Counted from the first letter of the stretch, positions 42,513-53,730 are shown. The stretch: DNA of 64,000 nucleotides from Butyrivibrio sp. AE3004 (GCF_000703165.1 NZ_JNLQ01000002.1:868001-932000), one strand, 5' to 3'. The notes: a model not told the origin generated them from the sequence alone. Program-made: numbers and translations.

Positions 42513-43853
42513 ATGAAATTTCAGACTGTATATGTGCCGATAGGAGTTGGTACATACGAGATGGTAACTGCACATGAGCAGTTCGATAACTCAGTAAAAT
42601 TATTAAAGGAAATTGATAAGGACATAATTGTCCCGGAAGATATTCTTCTTACGGTTGATGCAATTGCGGATTTTGTAGGGGATAAGAATCCCGATCTGGT
42701 AATCCTGCAGAATATCACCTTCGCAAATGCGGCATATGCATATGAAGTATTAAGAAGATTTAGCTGTCCGATTTTACTTTGGACATTAAGGGAGCCCGTT
42801 ATTGACGGAACAAGACTTCGCAGTAACTCACTTACAGGAGCGTACTCAGCAGCAAATGCGATCTGTGCTTTCAGAGGACAGGGCAAATTTGAGCATGTCT
42901 TCGGTGCACCTTCGGAAGAAAGTGTCAGGAAGGAAATCGAAGCTACAGTGCGTGCGGCAGTAGTAAAAAAGCAGCTCACAAACCTCAGAATGGCTGCTAT
43001 CGGTCATACTCCTCAGGGCTTTGGCTTCGGAAGAGCACTTGATGCAGAGCTTTTAAGTAAATTCGGTGTTACTCTTGATTCTATTGAGGCAAGAGAACTT
43101 ATAAATAAGGCAAAGTCATATACAGATGAAGAATGCGAAGGTGACCTTGCGGAAGCAAAGGAAAAGGTTGTCGGTCTTGATAAAATGCCCGAGAACAACA
43201 TCAAAGATTTTGCAAGACTCTATAAGGCTTATAAGTCTTATGTTAAGGAAAACAAAATTGGTGCGATCTCATCACGCTGCTGGCCCGATTTCTTTACAGA
43301 GTTCGGAACACCTGTGTGCATGGTCCTTTCACTGTTAAATGCAGTGAATGTTCCCGCCAGCTGTGAGTCGGATGTATATGGTGCACTTTCAATGTATATC
43401 GGTACAGCTTTTATGGATGAGTCAACATTCTTTGGAGACCCGGTATCAATGGATGAGAAGGAAAGTTCAATAACCTTCTGGCACTGCGGAATGGCAGCTT
43501 GCAATCTTGCCCGCTGCGATACCGGCGCGACAGTAGGAGTTCATCCCAACAGAAAGATCGGCCCCGTTATGGACTTTGGTTGCAAGGCATCAGATGAAGC
43601 GACTATTTTCAGAGTAGGTCGTACTCCTGACGGAAAATTCAGATTTTTCATTGCAGAAGGTAACGTAATGGATAAGCCAAAGCAGTTCAACGGTGCCTCC
43701 ATAGTGGTTCAGACAAACGAATCTGCAGAAAAGATTGTAAAAGAGACAATTAAGGATGGTTGGGAGCCTCATTACGTTGTAATATATAAACATATAGCAA
43801 CGGAACTTGAGAAACTCGCAAACATGCTTGATGTTACAGTTGTACGCTACTGA
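42513..43853 (+). CDS. L-fucose/L-arabinose isomerase-like protein, probable sulfosugar isomerase
   Basis: A 446-residue protein with the FucI/AraA fold: an N-terminal Rossmann-like region (PVILWTLREP-like CPILLWTLREP), LRMAAIGHTPQGFG, SRCWPDFFTEFG and a C-terminal metal-site region (FFGDPVSMDEKES, TFWHCGMAACNLA). The family interconverts aldoses and ketoses with Mn2+. Within this cluster the likely reaction is sulfoquinovose to 6-deoxy-6-sulfofructose, or a related step for the sugar released by GH31. Ribosome site GAGGAAA. It lies just after the TctA remnant and before the ROK regulator. Confidence 0.8.
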   Translation: MKFQTVYVPIGVGTYEMVTAHEQFDNSVKLLKEIDKDIIVPEDILLTVDAIADFVGDKNPDLVILQNITFANAAYAYEVLRRFSCPILLWTLREPVIDGTRLRSNSLTGAYSAANAICAFRGQGKFEHVFGAPSEESVRKEIEATVRAAVVKKQLTNLRMAAIGHTPQGFGFGRALDAELLSKFGVTLDSIEARELINKAKSYTDEECEGDLAEAKEKVVGLDKMPENNIKDFARLYKAYKSYVKENKIGAISSRCWPDFFTEFGTPVCMVLSLLNAVNVPASCESDVYGALSMYIGTAFMDESTFFGDPVSMDEKESSITFWHCGMAACNLARCDTGATVGVHPNRKIGPVMDFGCKASDEATIFRVGRTPDGKFRFFIAEGNVMDKPKQFNGASIVVQTNESAEKIVKETIKDGWEPHYVVIYKHIATELEKLANMLDVTVVRY

Positions 43854-43873
43854 TAAAAGCGTAGTTATTTGGT

Positions 43874-45046
43874 ATGAAATATCAGGGGATAAACTTAGAA
43901 AATGTAAAACTCAGTAATCGATCGTCGATACTTCTGCTGCTCAATAACAGCGGAGCGATGTCAAGAAAGGATATAGCAGAGACGGTTGGCCTTACAGCCG
44001 CCTCTGTTACATTAATTTGTTCAGAGCTCCTTGAGGAGGGACTGATCGTTGAACTGGGTGAAGCTAATGAAGAAAAGAGAGTAGGAAGAAAGAAAATTCT
44101 TGTTGATATAAATCCGGAATACGGAAACGTTCTCTGCATAGCGGTTGAGTCGGATGTTACCTACATATCTGTCACGGATATGAAGGGGAGAGTGCTTTGT
44201 AACGTTAAGATTCCGACAGATAAAAATGTAAATCCCGAAAAGTTTTTCAAGAATGTGACTGATGAATGCCAGAGACTGTTCTGGAAAAACGGAATCGCAA
44301 AGGAAAAGGTTCTTGGTGCGACGGTTACTATACCGGGTAGTGTGGACAGAAAAAACGGTATCAGTCTTAATACCTACAGTATATGGAATGAGAGCATACC
44401 TGTTGCACGGCTTATACAAAAAGAACTGGGAATAGACGTTGTTGTTGAAAACAACCTGAAGGCATATGCACAGACAGAAATTTACTTTGGAATCGGAAGA
44501 ACGGTTAATAATTTTTTTGTATTGAAATGGGGACCCGGTGTAGGTGCGTCAATAGTAATTGACGGGAAAATCTATCAGGGATCAAACAAGATGGCTGCGG
44601 AGATAGGACATATGTCTGCAGTAAAGGATGGACGCAGCTGCAACTGTGGCCGAAAGGGATGCCTTGAAACCTATGTTTCTACAAAGGCAATAATGGATGA
44701 CATAAAAAAATCGCTTGAGAAAAAAGATGTTGATATTGATGATATCACGATGGAAAACCCGAATGTCAGGTGGATAATCACCGAAAAGCTTGATATGCTT
44801 GCTCACAACCTGAGGAACACCATAAGTGTTCTTGATCCGAAGCATGTTGTGCTTGTGGGCTACATGTTTGATATTCCGGGAATCGCGGGGCGTTTTATAG
44901 AGGCATATAAGGGTTACGATCCTCTTGTGACGGATGATTTCTTTGTTAAATCAGAGCTTTCGGTAAATGAAAACCATATAGAGGGACTTGCGGTATTATT
45001 AAGTGAAGTATTTCTTACACAGGCAATAAATGAGAAGGGCCAATAA
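43874..45046 (+). CDS. ROK-family transcriptional repressor
   Basis: A 390-residue NagC/XylR-type regulator. An N-terminal winged HTH (MSRKDIAETVGLTAASVTLI) is followed by a ROK sugar-binding domain (WGPGVGASIVIDGK, EIGHM and the zinc motif CNCGRKGCLETY). It is the only regulator in the cluster and a natural candidate to bind palindromes A-C. The effector would then be sulfoquinovose, sulfofructose or a phosphorylated intermediate. The ribosome site is weak (TTTGG), with 20 bp from the isomerase gene, suggesting low, coupled expression. Confidence 0.9.
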   Translation: MKYQGINLENVKLSNRSSILLLLNNSGAMSRKDIAETVGLTAASVTLICSELLEEGLIVELGEANEEKRVGRKKILVDINPEYGNVLCIAVESDVTYISVTDMKGRVLCNVKIPTDKNVNPEKFFKNVTDECQRLFWKNGIAKEKVLGATVTIPGSVDRKNGISLNTYSIWNESIPVARLIQKELGIDVVVENNLKAYAQTEIYFGIGRTVNNFFVLKWGPGVGASIVIDGKIYQGSNKMAAEIGHMSAVKDGRSCNCGRKGCLETYVSTKAIMDDIKKSLEKKDVDIDDITMENPNVRWIITEKLDMLAHNLRNTISVLDPKHVVLVGYMFDIPGIAGRFIEAYKGYDPLVTDDFFVKSELSVNENHIEGLAVLLSEVFLTQAINEKGQ

Positions 45047-45143
45047 GACTTTTCCTCATTAAAAAAGCTCGTACCGCCTAAAGCAAAAGGCAAAAAAACA
45101 ATAAAAAAGGTATGAGTCATATAAAAAAGGTTTATTTTTTTAA

Positions 45144-46667
<1,524 letters not shown>

Positions 46668-46700
46668 AGCACAGCATTATAATTATTTAAGGAGATTATT

Positions 46701-48149
46701 ATGTACGATATAGTGATAATTGGCGCAGGCGTATCAGGAAGCGCCGTGGCAAGAGAAGTATCAAGATACGATGTTTCTGCATGTGTACTGGAAAAATGTG
46801 AAGATGTATGTGAAGGGACCTCCAAGGCAAATTCAGCTATAGTTCATGCCGGATTTGATGCTGAAGAAGGTTCACTTATGGCAAAACTGAATGTCGAAGG
46901 CAACGAGATGATGGATCAGCTTTCAAAGGATCTCGATATTCCCTTTAAGAGAAACGGATCACTCGTTGTTTGTGTACATAAAGAGGAGCTTGACGGTATT
47001 AAGGACTTATATGACAGAGGTGTAAAAAACGGTGTAAAGGGTCTGAAGATACTCTCAAGAGAGGAAGCCCTTGAGCTTGAGCCTAACCTTTCCGAAAATG
47101 TTGAAGGTGCGCTTTTTGCTCCTACCGGCGGAATTGTATGTCCCTTTGAACTGAATATAGCAATGGCTGAAAATGCCAATATGAATGGTGTTGAATTCAG
47201 ATTTAACACAGAAGTTGAAGATATCAAAAAGTGTGATGACGGCTTGTGGCATATAAGAACAAACAACGGTGAATATGTAAGCCGTGTGGTTGTAAATGCA
47301 GCAGGAGTTCACGCTGATGAAATACACAACATGGTAAGTGCTGACAAGATGCATATTATCGAGAGAAGAGGAGATTACTGCCTCCTTGATAAGGAAGTCG
47401 GAGGCTTTGTATCACATACAATTTTCCCGCAGCCTACGAAATACGGTAAGGGCGTACTTGTAACTCCAACTGTTCACGGAAATCTGCTTGTTGGTCCGAC
47501 AGCTATTGATATTGAGGATAAGGAAGGAACTAACACAACTGCAAAGGGACTTGATGAAGTTTTTGCAAAGGCTAGCGAGAATGTAAAGAACCTTCCCATG
47601 AGAAATGTTATTACATCCTTTGCAGGACTTCGTGCTCATCTCGAAAAACACGAATTTGTAATTGAAGAAGTTAAGGATGCAGAGAACTTTATCGATGTGG
47701 CAGGAATAGAGTCACCCGGATTATCCGCTTCACCGGCTATCGGCAAAATGGTAGGAAATATGCTTAAGGATAAGATGGGACTTAAAGAAAAGTCTGACTG
47801 GATCGCTACCAGAAAAGGTGTTAAGAGTACAGAAGGACTGTCAATCGATGAAATGAATGCTCTCATAAAAGAAAATCCGGCATACGGAACAATAATCTGC
47901 AGATGTGAATCAATAACTGAAGGAGAGATACTTGATGCTATCCACAGACCATTGGGTGCAAGATCACTTGATGGAGTAAAGCGCAGAACAAGAGCAGGAA
48001 TGGGAAGATGTCAGGCAGGCTTCTGCAGCCCGAGAACGATGGAAATAATTAACAGAGAATTAGGACTTCCGTATGAAAAGATTACAAAGAGCGGCGGAAA
48101 ATCCAACATTATTCTTGAGAGAACTAAGGGGGAGGTAAGCCACTCATGA
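46701..48149 (+). CDS. GlpA-type FAD oxidoreductase with BFD-like [2Fe-2S] domain
   Basis: A 482-residue protein. An N-terminal FAD site (DIVIIGAGVSGSAVARE) and a DAO fold (ANSAIVHAGFDA) precede a C-terminal BFD-like domain with cysteines CRCES and CQAGFC. This is the anaerobic glycerol-3-phosphate dehydrogenase arrangement of Firmicutes, found as a trio with an FAD/NAD oxidoreductase and a DUF1667 protein next to glpK. Expected reaction: glycerol-3-phosphate to dihydroxyacetone phosphate. Ribosome site AAGGAG; overlaps the next gene by four bases. Confidence 0.88.
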   Translation: MYDIVIIGAGVSGSAVAREVSRYDVSACVLEKCEDVCEGTSKANSAIVHAGFDAEEGSLMAKLNVEGNEMMDQLSKDLDIPFKRNGSLVVCVHKEELDGIKDLYDRGVKNGVKGLKILSREEALELEPNLSENVEGALFAPTGGIVCPFELNIAMAENANMNGVEFRFNTEVEDIKKCDDGLWHIRTNNGEYVSRVVVNAAGVHADEIHNMVSADKMHIIERRGDYCLLDKEVGGFVSHTIFPQPTKYGKGVLVTPTVHGNLLVGPTAIDIEDKEGTNTTAKGLDEVFAKASENVKNLPMRNVITSFAGLRAHLEKHEFVIEEVKDAENFIDVAGIESPGLSASPAIGKMVGNMLKDKMGLKEKSDWIATRKGVKSTEGLSIDEMNALIKENPAYGTIICRCESITEGEILDAIHRPLGARSLDGVKRRTRAGMGRCQAGFCSPRTMEIINRELGLPYEKITKSGGKSNIILERTKGEVSHS

Positions 48150-49414
48150 AAACATATGACATTGTAATCGTAGGAGGAGGCCCGGCAGGCCTCGCAGCTG
48201 CTGTTGCAGCAAAAGAAGCTGGAAATGACAGTATACTGATTCTTGAAAGAGACCATGAGCTTGGTGGAATCCTTAACCAGTGCATACATAACGGATTCGG
48301 ACTTCATACCTTTAAGGAAGAACTTACAGGACCTGAATATGCATACAGATTTATAAAGCAGGTACTTGATCTTGGAATTGAATATAAGCTCAATACAATG
48401 GTAATGGACATTGCTCCTGACAAAACCGTTACTGCAATGAACAGAGAGGATGGAATGTTTACTATCCCCGCAAAGGCAGTAATACTTGCCATGGGATGCA
48501 GAGAAAGACCCAGAGGAGCACTTAACATCCCCGGCTACAGACCTGCAGGAATCTTCTCTGCCGGAACTGCCCAGAGACTTGTAAATATTGAAGGATATAT
48601 GCCGGGACGCGAGGTAGTTATACTTGGTTCCGGAGATATCGGACTTATCATGGCGCGCAGAATGACTCTTGAAGGCGCAAAGGTTAAGGTGGTAGCAGAG
48701 CTTATGCCATACTCGGGCGGTCTTAAGAGAAATATAGTTCAGTGTCTTGATGACTATGGTATTCCTCTCAAACTCTCACATACTGTTGTTGACATTGAGG
48801 GCAAGGACCATGTTACCGCTGTTACAATAGCTAAGGTCGGACCTGACAGAAAGCCGATTCCCGGTACTGAGATCAGATATACCTGTGACACACTTCTTCT
48901 TTCCTGCGGACTTATTCCGGAGAATGAACTTTCAAGATCAGCAGGAGTTAAGATGAGTCCCGTGACATCAGGACCTGTGGTAAATGAATCACTTGAGACC
49001 AACATCCCCGGCGTATTTGCCTGCGGAAACGTACTTCATGTGCACGATCTTGTTGACTATGTTTCGGAGGAAGCAAAGAGAGCCGGAGAAAATGCGGTTA
49101 AATACATAAATGAGGGCTGCAGAGATTCAGAGAATCAGGACTTTATTGAAATTGCCGCTACAGATGGGGCAAGATACACTGTTCCAAGCAGTATAAACCT
49201 TGATCGCATGAGCGACCTTCTGACAGTAAGATTCAGAGTAGGTGATGTTTATAAAGACTCATTTGTAAGTGTATATTTTGATGATGAACGCATCCTGCAT
49301 AATCAGAAAAGAATCATGGCCCCCGGCGAAATGGAGCAGATCATCTTAAAAAAGAGCCAGCTTAAGGAACACGAGGGACTTAAGAAAATTACTGTAAAGA
49401 TTGAGGCGGAATAA
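48146..49414 (+). CDS. FAD/NAD-dependent oxidoreductase, partner of GlpA-type protein
   Basis: A 422-residue pyridine nucleotide-disulfide oxidoreductase-like flavoprotein. It has two dinucleotide sites: VIVGGGPAGLAAAVAAKEAG at the N-terminus and VVILGSGDIGLIMARRM mid-chain. The ATTG-like motif is LLLSCGLIPENEL, and PGVFACGNVLHVHDLVD ends the FAD fold. It probably passes electrons from the GlpA-type subunit. The start overlaps the previous stop (ATGA), so subunits are coupled. The electron acceptor is not evident. Confidence 0.88.
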   Translation: MKTYDIVIVGGGPAGLAAAVAAKEAGNDSILILERDHELGGILNQCIHNGFGLHTFKEELTGPEYAYRFIKQVLDLGIEYKLNTMVMDIAPDKTVTAMNREDGMFTIPAKAVILAMGCRERPRGALNIPGYRPAGIFSAGTAQRLVNIEGYMPGREVVILGSGDIGLIMARRMTLEGAKVKVVAELMPYSGGLKRNIVQCLDDYGIPLKLSHTVVDIEGKDHVTAVTIAKVGPDRKPIPGTEIRYTCDTLLLSCGLIPENELSRSAGVKMSPVTSGPVVNESLETNIPGVFACGNVLHVHDLVDYVSEEAKRAGENAVKYINEGCRDSENQDFIEIAATDGARYTVPSSINLDRMSDLLTVRFRVGDVYKDSFVSVYFDDERILHNQKRIMAPGEMEQIILKKSQLKEHEGLKKITVKIEAE

Positions 49415-49506
49415 AATTAAACGCATTTTTTCTTAAGCTTTTACGAAAGAGCAAAAAGCTGTCTTTGAAGCTAAGAAACGGATGTAAAAGAAAGAAGGAG
49501 TAAGTC

Positions 49507-49872
49507 ATGGAAAAAAGAGAACTTACATGCATCGGATGTCCTATGGGATGCCAGCTTACGGTTACTATGGAAAACGGTGAGGTAACCGGGGTTACGGGAA
49601 ATACCTGCATGAAGGGCGATATATATGCCAGAAAAGAAGTTGTAAATCCAACAAGAATTGTTACCAGTACGGTTAAAATAACAGACGGAGATAAGGAAAG
49701 AGTTTCTGTAAAAACAGCAAGCGATATCCCTAAGGACAAGATATTTGATGTTATGAAGGACATTGATGCTGCAACCGCTAAAGCTCCTGTTTATATAGGT
49801 GATGTTTTGATTGAGAATGTTGCCGGAACAGGCGTTAGTGTAATTGCGACCAGAGAAATAGCCAAGGTGTGA
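49507..49872 (+). CDS. DUF1667 small Cys protein
   Basis: A 121-residue protein beginning MEKRELTCIGCPMGCQLTV, with four conserved Cys (C8, C11, C15 and C33 in GNTCMKGD) that likely hold an iron-sulfur cluster. DUF1667 proteins accompany the two flavoproteins of the anaerobic glycerol-3-phosphate oxidising complex. It is the third member of the trio and the last gene of the glpK operon. Ribosome site GAAGGAG. Confidence 0.88.
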   Translation: MEKRELTCIGCPMGCQLTVTMENGEVTGVTGNTCMKGDIYARKEVVNPTRIVTSTVKITDGDKERVSVKTASDIPKDKIFDVMKDIDAATAKAPVYIGDVLIENVAGTGVSVIATREIAKV

Positions 49873-49911
49873 AGATTAATAAAATCTTAAAAAATACGGA
49901 CACGGGATTTG

Positions 49912-49940
49912 TTGACAAAGTTTTTTGGTTAACATATAAT
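49912..49940 (+). promoter_or_regulatory. Full-consensus sigma-A promoter of phn operon
   Basis: TTGACA (49912-49917), exactly 17 bp, TATAAT (49935-49940): a perfect consensus promoter. It must be restrained by the operator or terminator just downstream. Confidence 0.85.
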
Positions 49941-49952
49941 TACGACGTAATT
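49938..49952. promoter_or_regulatory. Palindrome over -10/+1 of phn promoter
   Basis: AATTACG, A, CGTAATT: 7-bp perfect arms around one base, covering the end of the -10 and the start site. A repressor site is likely. Confidence 0.45.
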
Positions 49953-49959
49953 TGTAAGG

Positions 49960-49992
49960 AGCTCATGTGGTTTTCTGCATGAGCTTTTTTTA
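49960..49992 (+). terminator. Intrinsic terminator in the phnD leader
   Basis: AGCTCATG (49960-49967) and CATGAGCT (49978-49985) form a perfect stem followed by a T run. It starts only ~13 nt after the predicted transcription start and lies upstream of phnD. It also contains AAGGAG and a five-codon ORF (MWFSA), so leader control is possible. Confidence 0.6.
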
Positions 49993-50032
49993 CGGACAAA
50001 AATCTTTAAATGTTTTTTGAACAGGAGGAATT

Positions 50033-51133
50033 ATGAAGAGATTATTTGCAATGATGATCGCCGGTGTTTCCGTAGTATCAATGCTCGCAGGATGCGGTTC
50101 CAAGACTGCAGACACAGCAGAGCAGACTGCAGAAGCAGTTGTGACAGAGGGTGCTTCCGAAGAGACAGCAGACACTGCAGAGAACGCAGAGAATGTTAAG
50201 ATTGACAAGCTTACAATCGGATTTGTACCTTCACGTGAACCTGATGAAATCGTTACTGCAACAGAGCCCCTTAAGGAGCTTCTCACAAACGAGCTTGCTA
50301 CACTCGGTTATGAGGTTGGCGAGGTAGACATCACTGTTGGTACAAGCTACGAAGCAGTTGGTGAGGGCCTTTCAGCAGGAACAATTGATATCGGTCTTAT
50401 TCCCGGTGGTACATATGTGCTTTATGATGATGGCTGTGATGTTCTTCTTACAGCAACAAGAGACGGCCTTTCAATCGAGAGCCCCAATGCAAAGGATTGG
50501 AATGACAATAAGCCCACAGAGCCCACAGAGGATCAGGTAACTTTCTACCGCGGACTTATCATCGCAGGTCCTTCAGAGGCAGGACAGGCAGTAGCTGCTA
50601 AGGTTAATGCAGGTGAGGATATCACATGGGAAGATCTTGACGGCCTTAACTGGAGCGTAATGAACTCTTCATCTTCAGCAGGATATATTTATCCTTCACT
50701 CTGGCTTCAGGCAAACTATGAGAAGCATGTAACAGACCTTACACATGCTGTACAGGCTGACTCATACGGTAACGCTTTCGCAAGACTTGCTTCAGGTCAG
50801 ATCGACGTTCTTTGCTGCTATGCAGATGCAAGACGTGACAACGAGGATAAGTGGACAACAGAGTATGGCAGAGAAGCCAGCATCTGGGATGAGACAGCAG
50901 TAATAGGTGTAACAGACGGTATCTACAATGACACAATAAGCGTAAGTAAGACATCTCCTATCATGGATGATGCTTTCAAGGCAGCTCTTTCAAAGGCATT
51001 CATTAATATCGGTAACAGTGATGCCGGTAAGGAAGTTATTTCTATCTATAACCACAACGGTTATGTAGAAGCTAATCCTACAGATTATGATTCTGAGAGA
51101 GCAGCTCAGGAACTTATCAAGTCAATGAACTAA
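50033..51133 (+). CDS. phnD: PhnD-type phosphate/phosphonate-binding lipoprotein
   Basis: A 366-residue solute-binding protein with lipobox LAGC (Cys ~21) and a short acidic linker. The PhnD fold begins LTIGFVPSREPDEIV, with VGTSYEAVGEGL, DIGLIPGGTYVLY and MNSSSSAGYIYPSLWL. The Ser-rich loop (NSSSSAG) binds the phosphoryl group in this family. Ligands of family members include phosphonates, phosphite and phosphate esters. Ribosome site AGGAGG. A terminator separates it from phnC, allowing higher expression of the binding protein. Confidence 0.9.
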   Translation: MKRLFAMMIAGVSVVSMLAGCGSKTADTAEQTAEAVVTEGASEETADTAENAENVKIDKLTIGFVPSREPDEIVTATEPLKELLTNELATLGYEVGEVDITVGTSYEAVGEGLSAGTIDIGLIPGGTYVLYDDGCDVLLTATRDGLSIESPNAKDWNDNKPTEPTEDQVTFYRGLIIAGPSEAGQAVAAKVNAGEDITWEDLDGLNWSVMNSSSSAGYIYPSLWLQANYEKHVTDLTHAVQADSYGNAFARLASGQIDVLCCYADARRDNEDKWTTEYGREASIWDETAVIGVTDGIYNDTISVSKTSPIMDDAFKAALSKAFINIGNSDAGKEVISIYNHNGYVEANPTDYDSERAAQELIKSMN

Positions 51134-51169
51134 CACCGACCAATTACTTTTAATTGACAGCAACATTCG

Positions 51170-51203
51170 GGGAGGGTATTTTTACAATGCCCTCCCTTTT
51201 TTT
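51170..51203 (+). terminator. Attenuating terminator between phnD and phnC
   Basis: GGGAGGG (51170-51176) pairs with CCCTCCC (51190-51196), followed by T7. Partial readthrough would supply the membrane subunits. Confidence 0.75.
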
Positions 51204-51251
51204 GAGCAGAGCATTTTGGATGACATGTTATAAAACAACAGGAGAAATACA

Positions 51252-52037
51252 ATGATCAAGTTTGAAGACGTAGGAAAGAGATACCCAAACGGTTTTGAGG
51301 GATTAAAGCATATTGATCTCACTATTGAACAGGGAGAATTTGTAGCAATAATCGGACTTTCAGGTGCAGGTAAATCCACACTCATTCGTACCATCAACAG
51401 GATGCACGATGTTACGAGCGGAAAACTCACCGTGGATGATGTTGATGTGATGAGTCTGTCCGGAAAACAGCTTAGAAGATTCAGAAGAAAGATAGGTATG
51501 ATTTTCCAATCCTTCAACCTGATCACAAGAACCACAGTTATAAACAATGTACTTACCTCATTTGTTCCTGATATGCCCTGGTACAGAGCGTTCTTTGGTA
51601 TTTATACAAAGGATGAAAAGATAAAGGCCTTGGAATGTCTTGATAAGGTCGGCATCCTGAGAAAGGCATTTGTCCGTGCCGATCAGTTATCAGGCGGACA
51701 GCAGCAGAGAGTAGCACTTGCAAGAACGCTTGCGCAGAATCCTCAGATCATCCTTGCCGATGAGCCGGTAGCAGCTCTTGATCCTGTAACAGCCAAGCAG
51801 GTAATGGATGATTTTAAGAGAATTAACGAGGAGATGAACATCTCAATTCTTATCAATATTCACCATGTGGATCTTGCTCTTCAATATGCAACAAGAGTTG
51901 TAGGTATCAGAGATGGTGAGATTGTTTATGACGGACCCGCTTCTGAAGTAACTAAAGAAGTTCTTGCTTCTATCTATAAAGGCAAGAGTGCGGATGAGGA
52001 TATTATGGATGCAAATGACCATAATGAAAAGAGGTGA
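51252..52037 (+). CDS. phnC: PhnC-type ABC transporter ATPase
   Basis: A 261-residue ABC ATPase: Walker A GLSGAGKST, Q-loop MIFQSFNLI, signature LSGGQQQRVALARTL, Walker B IILADEPVAALDP, switch His in NIHHVDLAL. It matches PhnC, the ATPase of phosphonate/phosphite importers. Ribosome site CAGGAGA. It is followed directly by two PhnE-type permeases. Confidence 0.93.
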   Translation: MIKFEDVGKRYPNGFEGLKHIDLTIEQGEFVAIIGLSGAGKSTLIRTINRMHDVTSGKLTVDDVDVMSLSGKQLRRFRRKIGMIFQSFNLITRTTVINNVLTSFVPDMPWYRAFFGIYTKDEKIKALECLDKVGILRKAFVRADQLSGGQQQRVALARTLAQNPQIILADEPVAALDPVTAKQVMDDFKRINEEMNISILINIHHVDLALQYATRVVGIRDGEIVYDGPASEVTKEVLASIYKGKSADEDIMDANDHNEKR

Positions 52038-52042
52038 TAACC

Positions 52043-52864
52043 GTGAGCGTATACGATAAGATTTTCAAACCCAAAGTATATACACTTCCCAACGGAAATA
52101 CAGCTGAGAAGAAAGCATCTCGCGCACCGGTATACTTCATTTTTATTTTGCTTATGAGTATTCTTTCAGTCAAGATCACAGGCTTTGACATGAAAATATT
52201 ATCTCAGCGTATCGGACAGTTTTTTGTAATTCTCGGTGAGATGCTCCCTCCGAATACTGATTTTATGAGCAAGGTTTGGGGACCGCTTTTTGACACAATA
52301 AAGATGTCTCTTTTGGGATCGGTTGCAGGCGCACTTCTTTCCGTACCTTTTGCAATGCTTGCTAGTACAAATGTATGTCCCAACAAAGTAGTAGTGTCTG
52401 TTGTTCGAGTTATGTTTTCTCTTATAAGAACTCTCCCCACACTCGTTACGGCACTTGTTGCTACACTCGTGTTTGGACTTGGAACGCTTGCCGGTACTTT
52501 CGCTATTGCGGTATTTTCATTCGCTTATATAGGAAAGCTTACCTATGAGGAGATAGAAACAGTTGATATGGGGGCATTCGAAGCTATGGAAGCTATGGGA
52601 GCAACCAAGGCAAGAGCTTTTGTATCAGCCATTGTTCCTCAGGTTCTTCCTTTCTTCCTCTCAAACTGCCTTTTTAACTTTGAAGGTAATGTGAGATATG
52701 CAGCTGTTCTTGGTTATGTAGGAGCAGGTGGTATCGGTCTTGTTCTTAATGAAAAGATATCCTGGAGAGAGTATTCAAGCGTTGGAATGATGCTTGTAGC
52801 ACTTTTTGTAGCTGTATTTGTAATTGAGTCGATCAGCAGAATGCTTCGAAAGAAGCTTGTCTGA
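52043..52864 (+). CDS. phnE: PhnE-type permease 1
   Basis: A 273-residue permease with about six membrane segments and the EAA-like loop AFEAMEAMGATKARAFVSAI. Start is GTG 52043, chosen because AGAGGTGAT (52030-52038) is an ideal ribosome site for it. A GTG at 52034 overlaps that site. Together with the second permease it forms a heterodimeric channel. Confidence 0.9.
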   Translation: MSVYDKIFKPKVYTLPNGNTAEKKASRAPVYFIFILLMSILSVKITGFDMKILSQRIGQFFVILGEMLPPNTDFMSKVWGPLFDTIKMSLLGSVAGALLSVPFAMLASTNVCPNKVVVSVVRVMFSLIRTLPTLVTALVATLVFGLGTLAGTFAIAVFSFAYIGKLTYEEIETVDMGAFEAMEAMGATKARAFVSAIVPQVLPFFLSNCLFNFEGNVRYAAVLGYVGAGGIGLVLNEKISWREYSSVGMMLVALFVAVFVIESISRMLRKKLV

Positions 52865-52881
52865 GAAGGGGGTAGAAATAT

Positions 52882-53691
52882 ATGAATCAGAGAATTAAAG
52901 AAGCATATGAAAAACGCCCCAAAGACTGGATGTATAATCTTGCCATCGGTGTCATCTTCGTCGGTCTTATGGTATGGAGCGGAAGTGCTGTCGAGACAGC
53001 GGGAACTACGCAGGATGGCGGGCAGATAGCACTTAATGTATTAGCCGGTATTTTTCACCCGGATCTGTCATTCCTTTTTGACTTTTCCAATAAGGGTGTG
53101 CCTTATCTGATGCTGGAAACAATATGTATAGCTTTTCTCGGTACGATAGTGGGAGCTATTCTTTCAATTCCGCTCGCTTTTATATCAGCTTCAAACCTTA
53201 CACCTAAGCCAATAGCATTTGCCGGCAGAATGATAATCATGGCTGTTCGTACAGTACCTGCTTTTGTGTATGGCCTTATGTTTATAAGAGTTACCGGACC
53301 AGGAGCGTTTGCAGGTCTTTTGACAATGGGTGTGTGCTCTGTAGGAATGATCAGTAAGATGTATATTGAAGCTATAGAGGACATCGATACACATGTAATT
53401 GAGGCTCTTGATGCGTCAGGCTTTAATATGTGGCAGAAGATAAGATTCGGAATACTTCCGCAGCTTCTTCCCAACTTTGCGTCAACTGCAATCTATCGAT
53501 TCGATATTAATCTTCGAGATGCGACAATTCTCGGTATGGTTGGTGCCGGAGGTTTCGGTGCTCCACTTATTTTTGCAATGAATGCATATCGTTGGAATGA
53601 AGCAGGTGCAATACTTGCAGGTCTTATTGTATTGATTCTTATTATTGAGTACATTTCAACAAGGATCAGACTTAAACTGACCAGAGGTTAA
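52882..53691 (+). CDS. phnE: PhnE-type permease 2
   Basis: A 269-residue permease with six membrane segments and EAA loop VIEALDASGFNMWQKIRF, ending GMVGAGGFGAPLIFAMNAY. It is the partner of the preceding PhnE-type subunit, 17 bp downstream, with ribosome site AAGGGGG. Duplicate PhnE genes are common in Firmicutes phosphonate/phosphite transporters. Confidence 0.9.
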   Translation: MNQRIKEAYEKRPKDWMYNLAIGVIFVGLMVWSGSAVETAGTTQDGGQIALNVLAGIFHPDLSFLFDFSNKGVPYLMLETICIAFLGTIVGAILSIPLAFISASNLTPKPIAFAGRMIIMAVRTVPAFVYGLMFIRVTGPGAFAGLLTMGVCSVGMISKMYIEAIEDIDTHVIEALDASGFNMWQKIRFGILPQLLPNFASTAIYRFDINLRDATILGMVGAGGFGAPLIFAMNAYRWNEAGAILAGLIVLILIIEYISTRIRLKLTRG

Positions 53692-53703
53692 TGGCGTTAG
53701 ATC

Positions 53704-53730
53704 ATCCCCCGCTTTAGTAGCGGGGGATTT
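53704..53730 (+). terminator. Hairpin between phnE2 and nucleotidase
   Basis: ATCCCCCGCT pairs perfectly with AGCGGGGGAT (10-bp stem, 5-nt loop). Only a short T tail follows, so readthrough to the nucleotidase gene is likely. Confidence 0.6.
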
